DNA from: Rhizopus sp. PT2906
Lineage: Eukaryota; Mucoromycota; Mucoromycetes; Mucorales; Rhizopodaceae
Assembly (NCBI GenBank): GCA_025529335.1
Contig: JAMYHX010000137.1
Coordinates: 1-64,000, forward strand
DNA: 64,000 nt
Reading direction: 5' to 3'
The stretch's first letter is position 1, and every line of letters begins with the position of its first letter. The position numbers were made by a program, and so were the translations under genes. The notes beneath the pieces were generated by a model, which did not search any database, was not told the origin of the DNA, and saw only the letters and a list, made by a program, of their open reading frames with translations. Shown piece by piece: positions 45,759 to 56,020 of this stretch.

Positions 45759-48700
45759 GTTGTTGAGGAGCAGAAAGACTAGATTGTTGTGATGTTTATA
45801 GTAATTATTATAATTATTATAGTAGTAGTAATAGTAATAGTTAGTTAATTAAGGCCCTATACAAGTTTCAATTGATTAAACTGCTGCATAATATAAAAAG
45901 AAAAGGAAAGTCATTCTTATGAGTACATAAAAAACAGCTGTAAATACTAACCACAATAAGTTAAAGCGCTAAGGGGATTCTTGATAGACGAAAAGGAAAG
46001 AAAAAAAAAGAGAGAAAGGTAAAACGATCTATTCTTTTTTTTTTTTTTTTTTTTTTTTTTCAAGATTAGCAAAAAGGAGACGGGATAAGGGATCGTGTAT
46101 GTTCTGAAAGTGCTCCTTAAATAGCATAAAATATAGTTAACAAAGGTAAGTGATAGCATCAGTGTATGTAGCATAATATAATTATGGCATTCATTGATAA
46201 AGAATTTTATTACTATACATACACTTCCTGGAATCATTCACTAGAAGAGAAAAAGAGAGAGTATATAAAATAGGATGCACGGATAAGCACTGGACCTTGC
46301 ATTAGGGGATTTACTGTATATTGTATTTTTAGTGTATGCATGCGTACGATTTCCAATCCAAAGCTTAACCAGTCATCTTATTTTGCTTCCTCTCCTCTTT
46401 TATCTCAATTGTAAATATGCAGCTCTCTCTCTCTCTCTCTCTCTTTCCATCTTTATTTATTTCTTTCTTCTGGTAGACAACACGTGTTGCTTCATTCAAT
46501 AATGACTATATAAATCTATTTTTACATGATTAGGTACAGTTATTTTGCACTTCTTGTATTAGCACACTAAAGCATGAACAAGCAGCATAAACTAACAAGT
46601 TGCTATCCCAAAATCCTCTGTAAATTTCGCCCAAACATTGTTCATGATTGTATGCAACCATATGATGGATTGAAAGGATTTCAAGAGTTAATATCTCATG
46701 CAGATGGTATTCAATTATCTGTTGAAGTATTGTCTCTCATCTCGATCAAGGCCTCGTAGAAGAAGTACTTCGAGCCAGACTTACAGTCAACGTACTGTTG
46801 CTGATATCCTTGTTGACTACTGGTGACTAAAAAAGGCTTTACAGTTTGAGGCTCTGCTTGGCTGTGAGCTATAAACAAGCTCGTTATCATTGTTGAATAT
46901 AGGAGTGTGTATGTGTGTGCTTTGTTATTGCTGATCATTGGTAGCTTATTGCCGATCACCAGTATTTGACACGTGGGTTGCATTAAATGGCAGTGAGGAG
47001 TCACTGTGAAGCAAAGCTGCTTCATCTTCGGACTACAGATTGAGTGTACGATATCCACAGTGAATATACCTGACTCTACCTTCTTCATGCAAATGTCCTA
47101 GCAAGACTTGGCACAAGTTTAGTATTTCTTGTATTTTGCAAAACCTTAAAAAGGCAATAGAGTTTTTCACTATAGTAATATCAGCAGTTGACTGTAAGAT
47201 CAACATAATACAATACAGGCTTTTGGAAGTTGTAGAAAACGAGACAGAGGAATGGATGAATCAAGTAAAGCCTACTCACGCATTGGCAATATTTTAATAA
47301 AGAAAAAAGACTTGTATGCATTACATCCTTAAGCATCATTTAAAATGTTGTCAGTTGCAGTTTTAGTGTATTTCCCAGTGTGCACATAGTGTGTAGGTAA
47401 TCTTTCAAGACCCATTCGTAATTGTGTGATGGTAGATAAGTCTGAACCCAAGGAGAATTTTAACAGTTATTTACTTATGATTGTGGGTATAGCTACACGA
47501 AATTACGCTTTCTATACATACTAATAGACAATCGATGACTATTGTAAAGGCGTGCAAAGACGTCACTTTTCACTTTAATGTTCTGTCGTAATACGAGCAA
47601 CTTGATGATTAAAGTAGAGCAGGTATGAAATGCTTGACGGAGATTGTATTTCCTGTCAAGTGGTTGCCAGTGTTAGTTTGCTCAACGAATGTGGTACTTC
47701 AATCACAGTTACACTCGCTTGCCCCAATGTGCAAAATAGTCTGCTGTGAGAACTAACCGTCGAGAGAGCGCGCATTTCCCTCGCCGACGATACATCACCG
47801 CTCATCTTTTTTTTTTTAATAACCCACGCCTTTAGAATTGCTGGAAATGCAACTTTTAAAAAGCTGTGTGTTATATTCTTACATTTTCCGATCGCGGAAT
47901 TCATCCGTATTTAATTAATCGCTTAACCCCGCTTTTTGATGAGAGTACTGTACTTCTTGTCGAGCAAATTATCTTGGTGTCACTCTAGGTGGAGTTGTAA
48001 CTGTCTTTACACAAAATGGGAAAGCCTTTGGTGCCAAGATCAGATTTTGCCCATATGCATACTATACATATCATTGTCAATGTCATCTATAAAAAAAACC
48101 TTCTTTTAAGGATATGTTTTATGCATAATCTCCCTTTATTTACTCAATAGGAAATCTAAAACAGTTTTAGTTTTCATGTTGGGAATTATGCAAGAGATAC
48201 ATTTGCATAATACGCCGTTCTAGGCTCAAAATTCTACAGGCTGTTCTCTTCATGGTTTGTTACAACACTTAACTTTTGATGTTGAAAAAGAGTCCAAAGG
48301 ATATTGAACTATTTGATGGGGCATTAAAATCATTATCTGCCTAGCCTATCTGAAGCTTGTTACCTCCTTTTTTTATAGCTTCGTGCCCTGAATTTACTAA
48401 AGACCCTATCATAGATATGGATTTACCTTGTGATGGTAATCATTTTGATTGATATAGATATGTATGACCAAGTATATACCTTCCTCTTATACTTCTTCTT
48501 TTTTTTTTTTTAAAAGAAAGATTTGACTTTGGCTTAAGTATATCTTCTCCAAGTATCGCATCAATGTTGATACACCTCTTCTGTTCGGGTAGCACAATAG
48601 CAACATTCAAGGTGGAGGATCCTTTTACTACATATACACGCTTCATATACAATACATACCATGTAAGCAAAGTACAAAATTCTATAGTACAAAGTAGCCC

Positions 48701-49860
48701 AGTGCTCAAGTTGTAAACAAATAAATCACTGGTCTACCAGCTTTATCAGCACTAATGCATGAATCTTCCACTTTTTGGATGAGGAGTAGTCTAGATCAAA
48801 TATAGAAAAAAGAGCGATTCACATGCATAAAAAACCGGTATAGTGAACAAAAGGGAGTGACCATCTCTTAGACTTTATTTAATTGTCAGAGAATGTATAA
48901 GTTCTTCTTATTCTAATTTTCTGAAAAGCATGCTCTAAAGGTGTTTGCCCTATTTCTTGAAATTAAGTTTTCAATGTAATAGTAATGTTAATCTGAGCTA
49001 CATTCTGCATAAACTCTCATACAATTTGAAAAATGGCACAATGAAATGTACTTGTATCCATGGTAACTCCAATATAGAAGTAAAGTGGTGTTTTATGATC
49101 TGGTTGTTTTTATCTGCCCATTATTTTACAACTTAAATAAATAGCAGTCATAGATTCTCTTTAAAGAAAAGCTCATTTTAGTAGCATTCAGCTCTTTTTC
49201 AAAAAGAATCTACTTTGTTTACAATTATGACAACAACAAGACTTGATCAAATAACCAGCTAAAATAGACATTTCTAATAAATGAGCTAAAACAACAAGAA
49301 CCAGCAATTTCATTACAAGTAAAAAAAAACAAAAACAAAAATAGCCTCTAATAATATATTTCAAGCAGTGCTGATTTGATTACAAACTTGACGAGATTAA
49401 AAGCACTTCACTTTTGATATTATACCAAAAAGAAATTAAGCGTTTCACTCTATTTAAAAGAATTCTATGACTGATTCAGTTGAAGTTGTACCTAAAAATA
49501 CGAGTTCAGAATCTTTGAATACAAGCATACAAGTCTGAGGGAAAAAGATGAAAAAGAGGATGAATACTGTATTGAAAATGCAATCCATTTACATAAATGC
49601 AACATACACCAAAGATATCTTCTTAAGCTTGCATTTTTATGTGGTTGACAATCACTTTATTTAAAAAGGCTCTCATTTTAGTACTAAACTCTATCTCTTA
49701 TTCACAGAAAGTCTAAATTGTATGTTGATACAGCATGTATATTTTTATAAATTGCTTCACAATCAACATCACTTTACTATAGACAGCTTCATTCATATTC
49801 ACTCCAAAATTCAATTTATCCATTAGATCCTTTCAAAGTAAAGGTGAATTCGATATCTTT
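45759..49860. other. gene-poor region with simple repeats and unassigned frames
   Basis: It contains a T run of about 26 (46035-46060) and a (CT)13 run (about 46420-46446). Frames at 46574-46759 (+), 46711-47088 (-), 47656-47904 (-) and 48440-48709 (-) have no recognised domain. Short exon-like islands occur, such as 48394-48431 (SCPEFTKDPIIDMDLPCD before GTAATC). The texture suggests decayed mobile or family sequences rather than intact genes. Confidence 0.45.
49144..49235. repeat. dispersed repeat copy B (with a third, weaker copy near 49655-49730)
   Basis: It shares GCAGTCATAGATTCTCT and the following ATTCAGCTCTT...AAGAATCTA...TTTACAAT pattern with 355-445. The third copy keeps GCTCTCATTTTAGTA and AGTCTAAATTGTA at comparable spacing. 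Divergence is high, so the family is old or mutated. Confidence 0.45.
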
Positions 49861-50049
49861 GGTAGCATGATGGCCGTCGACGACTATGGAAAGAAAAAGG
49901 GCTGTCGAAAGAAATGAGTGAAACTAATGAGAAATAGTATTCGTTGCGCCTTCAATAGAGCTTACAACGAGTATTGGAAGAATTGAGTCAAATGGTGACA
50001 TTCAGAAGAGATCGACTCTTGACATCAAACATTTAAACGGGATACGCTA

Positions 50050-50438
50050 GGGGCTAGCTTCGGTATTTAATTGGTGCATCTAGAGAAGGATGATATATTG
50101 GCGCAAGATTTTTCGAAATCAACAAAGAATATCAGGATCCAAGTTTCCAAAAAAATAGCATTTTCAAGTGTAGGATCCAACAGTAGCGATCAATTCTGTA
50201 ATGAGAGAACCACACTGCCCTGTTTGGTTCAAAATATTGGAAGTGAGCCTGTGATATCAAGACCAACACAATCATAAACTGGATCAAAGGAATTTTAGAG
50301 TAGGTTGGCATGGATACTGCAATGTTCAAGGCATGCTCAACAAGATCTACAGCTAGTACAAGGGCATTTCTCAAAGGGGCAAATATCACAAAACTGAAAC
50401 AATATGTAAAGGCTGATACGTTTGAAACATATGATTGA
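50050..50438 (+). pseudogene. relic of a tyrosine recombinase (DIRS- or Crypton-type element)
   Basis: Two frames together resemble the C-terminal catalytic domain. First, 50071-50277 reads KNIRIQVSKKIAFSSVGS. Then a shifted frame, 50265-50438, reads NTIINWIKGILE, stop, VGMDTAMFKACSTRSTASTR, AFLKGANITKLKQYV and ADTFETYD. The order NWIKxxL-GxDTxxFKAHSTRSA-(S/T)TF..Y is that of eukaryotic tyrosine recombinases; the box-II His of HSTR is Cys here. One internal TAG, the frame shift and the missing final Tyr show it is dead. No reverse transcriptase or terminal repeats were seen nearby, so DIRS and Crypton cannot be told apart. Confidence 0.55.
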
Positions 50439-51277
50439 GGTTTCCGAAATATGAAAACGGGTATTGGATTACAAGTGCTGTTTTCAAATTCATATCCGAT
50501 GATCTTATGAAGAAGGGTACTACATCTGAAGTAGGGTCGGAGCCAAGTAGATGAAGCAAGTCTCTAGTGTAGCTTTTTGATTCTAGAAAAGGATATAGAG
50601 AAAATAAGGGGAACGGCGGTGATATCGGATCACTTACCGTGTTTTGTTACACTAAAATGAAGTCGGAATCTAAACTATATAAATGCCACTTCCGTGTGTT
50701 ATTCCGTAATAAAAAAAAAAAAGCAAAATAACAAATCCAAGTGTCAAATAACAAATAATGCATAGCCTATAACCCAAACGAGAATCAGGAGACTATTGAC
50801 TCCTGTTGACTCCCTTTTTTTCACTTAGACTTGTTATATTCTTTGTGTTATTGTGCTACTTTCAGTCTTTATTTCATTGTTGATATGACATGTAGCACTC
50901 TTTAGGTCATATTCTTTTATAATAGGTTGTCATGTTACTCTTTATGATTTTTTTCATAATTCCTATATTAAGAAGATCTGAAACTATACACTATACACAC
51001 GTGAGTGAACGCTGGAGAGAAAAGAAAAAGAGAAAGGGAAAGAGAAAGAGCGAATAAATAAAATAGAGTGAAATTGCCAAAACAATTATGCACAAGACTT
51101 TACATCTTCCCTTTCCTCCTTTTTTATTTTTCTTCTTTTTATTCGTTCTTCTCTCTTCACACGTGGACACTGTAACCCGCCACTTTTTAAAGATGGAGTA
51201 AATAAATCCCTTTCTTTCTTTCTTTCTCTCTTTCTTTTCTCTTGTCCTTTTTTCTTTCCTTTAACAAAACAAAAGAA
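50439..51277. other. intergenic, upstream of the Ste20-like kinase
   Basis: A TATATAAAT motif near 50676-50684 has no obvious gene behind it. A TC/AG-rich tract (51020-51060 and 51210-51260) precedes the kinase ATG and is probably its promoter and 5' leader. Confidence 0.4.
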
Positions 51278-52952
51278 ATGCTCAAACATAAATCATCCTT
51301 TCATTCTTATAAAAGTAACAATGCATCATCAAATACCCAACGATCCATCGCGTCTCCACTCAATGGAAGAGCAGTGATTGATGCATTAAAAGAGACTAGA
51401 AAAGTAAAATAAAGACTCACCCCCTTTATCCCTTTCGATTACTAACAGATCCCCCTTTTTTTGTAGAATGCTTTAGGAGGATTACTAGGGAATAAAAGAG
51501 CATCCCTAGGCAACCTGAGGCAATCTAAATCTTCAACCACAGCGGATCAAAGAGAATCATCTACTAGACAAGTGGATCTTTTAAGTTCCTTAAATATGAA
51601 GAGAAGATCGACAGGATGCTTACGAAGGTCCTCTGTTGTGTCAGCACCATCATCCACAAAAAATAATAACAACAAAGTCTGGAGGTCTCCTGGTCATTAC
51701 GAAATACCAAATGTATTTGGTAGTGATTGTTTCCTTAAACCCGAACCTAATTTATTCCCTCAAAACAATTTCTTGCGAACGATAAATGTCGAAAAGCACA
51801 TATCTAAGCACCCTTGGCGTCCAGCTGGTCTCTGCACAGAAATACCTCAGTTACCTCCTTTAATTAAAACTGGGAATGAATTCGAGAAAAAAATCAGAAA
51901 AGCTTTACCTTCTTCCGTACAAGTTTCTTCACTTGACCCACGTAACAAATATGACGGGTTTCAAGAGATTGGCACAGGGTAAGCCCATCATCACTGCTTA
52001 TCACATCTGTAACTTACTCCTATTTCCTTTTTTAGTGTAAATGGCTCTGTCGTTCGAGCACGTCATAAATACAAAAAAAATACGTATTTAGCCATTAAAC
52101 GATGCCGACTTGATCCTGATAAAGAGTATAAAGCTTCCATCATTCGAGAACTTTTTATCATGTCAACTGGTCACTCAAACCTTATTCGATTAAGACAAGT
52201 CTCCTTGTGGAAACAGGAAGTCTGGATGGCTATGGACCTACAGAGATGCTCCGTCTTTGCCATCTTATGTCAGCGCGGTATTCCTGAACAGTATACTGTT
52301 CATATCACTTGTGAGACACTTAAGGGTCTATGCTACTTACATTCCAAGCAATTCATTCACCGTGACATCAAATGTGAGAATCTTTTGATAGGATGGAATG
52401 GGGAAGTTAAATTAGGTAAGCGAGACATCTGCAGCACTATTTTTAATGACACTTATCCTTATTTAATTAGCTGACTTTGGTCTTGCTACCAAGACAACAA
52501 GACGTAATAGAGAACGATTAGGTACAAGCAAATGGATGGCGCCTGAAGTCATCCGAGAACAATACTATGATGAAAAGATCGATATGTGGTCATTGGGCAT
52601 TACAATCATCGAAATGATGGACAGAGTGCCTCCTCATTATTTAATAAGAGATGAAACTGAATTGTTCAAGGCAATCCTGAGTGAACCAAGTCCTACTTTC
52701 ACCTATAGTTTACCTACCATGTACATGAGGGGCTTAGTTGCTTGGTTATTAGATGAGCAGCCTTCGACGAGACCACATGCTGTGGATGTACTACAGGTAT
52801 GTTTATATTATTTTTATACATTTATGCTTTTAAAACTAATATGTTTATTTTAGGAAATCGAAGCCCATGTTCAAAGTAAATTACTACAATGCTCAACTTC
52901 ACAAGAATTAGCTCGGTTTGTAAATCACGTTTTGTCTTCAGCATCTTCATAG
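51278..52952 (+). CDS. Ste20/PAK-like serine/threonine kinase
   Basis: Five exons (51278-51403, 51467-51978, 52036-52415, 52471-52796, 52854-52952) encode 480 residues. The N-terminal 200 residues are Ser/Lys-rich with no visible CRIB motif. The kinase domain has GFQEIGTGVNGSVVRARHK (loop), YLAIKRCRLD, IIRELFIMSTGHSNLIRL, FIHRDIKCENLLIGWNGEVK, ADFGLATKTT and GTSKWMAPEVI, ending in EQPSTRPHAVDVLQ. HRDIKCENLL and the GTxxWMAPEV activation segment place it in the STE20 group. The glycine loop is unusual (G-T-G-V-N-G). Probably a signalling kinase for polarity or stress; without CRIB, Cdc42 binding is uncertain. The stop is 34 nt from that of the convergent BAR-SH3 gene. Confidence 0.86.
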
Positions 52953-52986
52953 TAACAACAACAATAAATATATATATATATGATTA

Positions 52987-54434
52987 TTATATCTCTTGAA
53001 CATAGTTGCCTATATTTTATATAAGATTCTTTTTTCTTTCTTTGTTTGTTTGTTACTCACCAGGGAATACACCTGTCTGTCCTCTCAATTTGCCTGTCCA
53101 CCAGTCGTTGGCATCTTGAGTTCTGTTTACTAGTTCGATCTTGTCATCCTTTCTAAAGCTCAAGTCACCTTCAGCAAGTGCATCATAATCATAGAGTGCC
53201 ACCACATATTTCCTTATTGTTTCGTCATTGGCTGCATGTGATGCAGTAGTGTGATTAGTGTTTTTTAAGGCGGCCCTTTCTTGAAGCGAAAACTTGGAAT
53301 TATCCGTGCTACCGGAAGCTACGAGATGAACATGTGAATATCTGGCGTCATACACACATAGTCTCTCTATTACCACTTAACCACGCTTTCCCTTTAGCAT
53401 GAAGCAAGTCAAGGTTCTCCATCTCTGTTTGTCCGTTGTAATGATTTAATCTCCATTGGTATCCCCCTTGGATATCCATTCCCTGAGTGACAAAATGCTG
53501 TTGGTTTGCTGTCACCAATTCATAGCATCTTGCATAAATCATGCCATAAATCTTGGTCTGCAGATGATACAAGTTCTCAAGGATAGGTTGAACTAAATGT
53601 GATAGTAATTGAAAGAATATCGGAAGTTCGTGCTTTAGGGTATTATTGAGGTATTCGTAATCTTGTGTTGCTGTCTCTAGTTGACTCTGTATCTTGAAGA
53701 TTGCCTTTTCGTCATTCATACTACGTTCAGTCTTACTAGTGAGCTTGTTTAGACTGGCCCTATGTCGATCGTAATCAACCATCTTGTGGTTACGCTTCAC
53801 GATCGTCTTTTGTATCGTCTTGGATATCTCATGAAGCTCTAATGCAGGACGAACAACAAGTTGATCAATAGTATCCTATTCTAAACGTCAGTTGACTGGA
53901 GTAAGTCATAGGTTTATACATTACAAGTTGAGGTAATATTTCGTCTTGACAGTAGGCCATGGCTGCTTCTGCATCATTCACAGCTTGTAAAGCAGAGTCC
54001 TGAACAGGCTCTGAAGTTTCCAAGTTTAGGCCATAGATGCTTGAGACAAGAGAAGCTATATCATATTGATTGGACAGTAATACTATTGACGCGCCGCTTT
54101 GTTATGAGTCTTGTTTATGCAACTACTTTTTTTTTTACCAGCAACTTGGTCACGAAATGCTTGTGCTTCAACTCTTAGCGTATCAACCAATTTCATTGTT
54201 TCATTAAAGTGGTTTTCATGTTGTATAAACTCAACATCTCTTGTTGCTATAAAGTATGTTACTTTTTCAGAATGACCAAGTATATCTTCTTTTTACCATC
54301 TTGTTTCTTTGCCATAATCTGATGAGGCAAACGACTCATTGCTTTTTGAAAACCCTTTATTATGATAAGTTAAGCATAATTTATACAAAAATGTGCAATG
54401 TTTAAAATGTCTATATATACACCTTCCAGCTCAT
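52987..54434 (-). CDS. BAR-domain plus SH3 protein (Rvs167/amphiphysin-like)
   Basis: About six exons starting MSWKGFQKAMSRLPHQIMAK at 54434. The BAR domain follows: ETMKLVDTLRVEAQAFRDQV, an acidic central helix, LVVRPALELHEISKTIQKTI, VDYDRHRASLNKL and LPIFFQLLSHLVQPILENLY. A Ser/Ala linker leads to an SH3 domain: YVVALYDYDALAEGDLSFRK, DDKIELVNRT, DANDWWTGKLRGQTGVFPG. A last 23-nt exon (53009-52987) completes NYVQEI, the canonical SH3 end. The family bends membranes during endocytic scission and links to actin. Confidence 0.87.
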
Positions 54435-54522
54435 TTCTAATAAGAATAAAAAGAGAGAGAGAGAGGGGAGAAAAAAGAAAAGGGACTCTAAAGAGAGGAA
54501 CAATATTCGATTTCCGAATATT

Positions 54523-55214
54523 TCAAGTGGTTGGAATCACATTAAAAAAGTGGTAGACTTCATCTTGATCCATCATAGCAACATGAACACCGCATTGATC
54601 ACAGACAACCTTGTGGTAATATTCATCTTCCATAGCATCCTTTGGTTTAAATCGTTCATCTTTTATCACGTGACAGTTATGCACAAACATGGCTCTATAT
54701 TGATCCGCGTACTTTTCATGTCTATAATAATGACATTAGGATATGTAATTGAACTTTTTTTTTCTATGCTTTACCTCTGACAGCTATAGCATAATGTTAT
54801 AAAGCACATAGGGCAGGTGAGTATGGCGTCTGTTTTTCCTTGTCCTTTCATAGAATCCATAGAATCAGCTTTTTAACAGATTAGATCGCTTTGTGTTATT
54901 TTAGATTACAGGAATATTATAAATATATATACAAACCAACAATCTGTTCATTCACCCATTCTTCATCTTTATCGTCAAGTTCTGGATCATAAAGTAACTC
55001 GTCATTACTCAGTATTTTCTTACTTTCTGACACCATAAAGAATCAGCATCAGCAAACACAAACACTTTTCTTTCTTTTTCTTACTTGACTCTTTCTTTTT
55101 TTGGTTGGGAAGTCCTAAACCCATCGATTCATCTTCGTCTTCTTGGTCCGTGTCAAAATAAATATCGTCATAAAATTCTTGTTCATTCGATCGATCCATC
55201 TCTTGGTTGTCCAT
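54523..55214 (-). CDS. EAPP-family (E2F-associated phosphoprotein) protein
   Basis: Four or five exons from MDNQEMDRSNEQEFYDDIYF at 55214 to a stop at 54523. The protein is about 150 residues with an acidic N-terminus (YFDTDQEDEDESMGLGLPNQ), then SNDELLYDPELDDKDEEWV, a Cys-rich core TCPMCFITLCYSCQRHE, and YRAMFVHNCHV followed by CDQCGVHVAMMD. The DD..W and CPMCF...CQRHE blocks are typical of the conserved eukaryotic EAPP family. In animals it binds E2F; in fungi the role is unknown. It is divergent from V-ATPase F with 128 bp between start codons. Confidence 0.82.
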
Positions 55215-55342
55215 TGAGAAAAGAAAAAAAAACTCAAGAGATACAAGAATATTCTATTGGACGAATATTTCAATTAGCGCGACTGGCTTTTTACTGCAGT
55301 GTTCTTGTTATGAAACGGTTTCCCCTTTTATAGCTATTCATA

Positions 55343-55927
55343 ATGTCTGGAGGAGGAGCAGCACTTCAGAAAGACCGTAACTTTATTGCAGTTATTGGTG
55401 ACGAGGTATTGTATATACAAAATATTAGAAAGAAAAAGATAAACGAATTCATATACTTTATAGGATTCTGTCACCGGTCTCTTACTCGCCGGCATTGGTA
55501 ATGTAAATCAACAACAAAAGAGAAACTTCTTGGTAGTAGACGCTAGTAAATATATAACATTATGCGCTTTTACTCTATATTTACCTTTAATAGAAACCCC
55601 TTTGAGTACTATTGAAGAAACGTTTATTGAATATACAAAGCGTAAAGATATTGCCATCATTCTGATTAACCAACATGTAAGCAAATAACAGTTACTTGTG
55701 TCCGTTTTACTTAAAATATAATATAGATTGCAGAAGATATTCGAGAACTAGTTGACGGGCATAACCAAGCATTCCCTGCCGTACTCGAGATACCCTCCAA
55801 AGATCATCCTTATGGTATTATCATTTCTATAGTCTATAGTTATCTAACGTCATTTTTTTTTTTTTTGTTTGTAGACCCTGAGAAAGATAGCGTACTTAAG
55901 CGCGTCAGAAGATTGTTTGGCGAATAA
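55343..55927 (+). CDS. VMA7: V-type H+-ATPase subunit F
   Basis: Five exons (55343-55405, 55464-55545, 55594-55676, 55727-55814, 55875-55927) encode 122 residues, the normal size. Motifs: FIAVIGDEDSVTGLLLAGIG, NFLVVDAKTPLSTIEETFIE, IAIILINQHIAEDIRELVD and FPAVLEIPSKDHPYDPEKDS. It is the central-stalk V1 subunit that couples ATP hydrolysis to rotation in acidifying vacuoles and endosomes. All introns are 46-60 nt and keep frame. Confidence 0.94.
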
Positions 55928-56020
55928 GAAAGCTAAAGAGGGTTTATTCTAATAAAAGACACACAAAAATCAAAAAGGAAGATACAGAAATACAATAAAT
56001 AAGGATTCTTTTTGTTCATT

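Noticed and set aside
46711..47088. 125-codon minus frame as a gene
   Set aside because: No domain, no splice context and no clear promoter; composition is like the surrounding decayed DNA.
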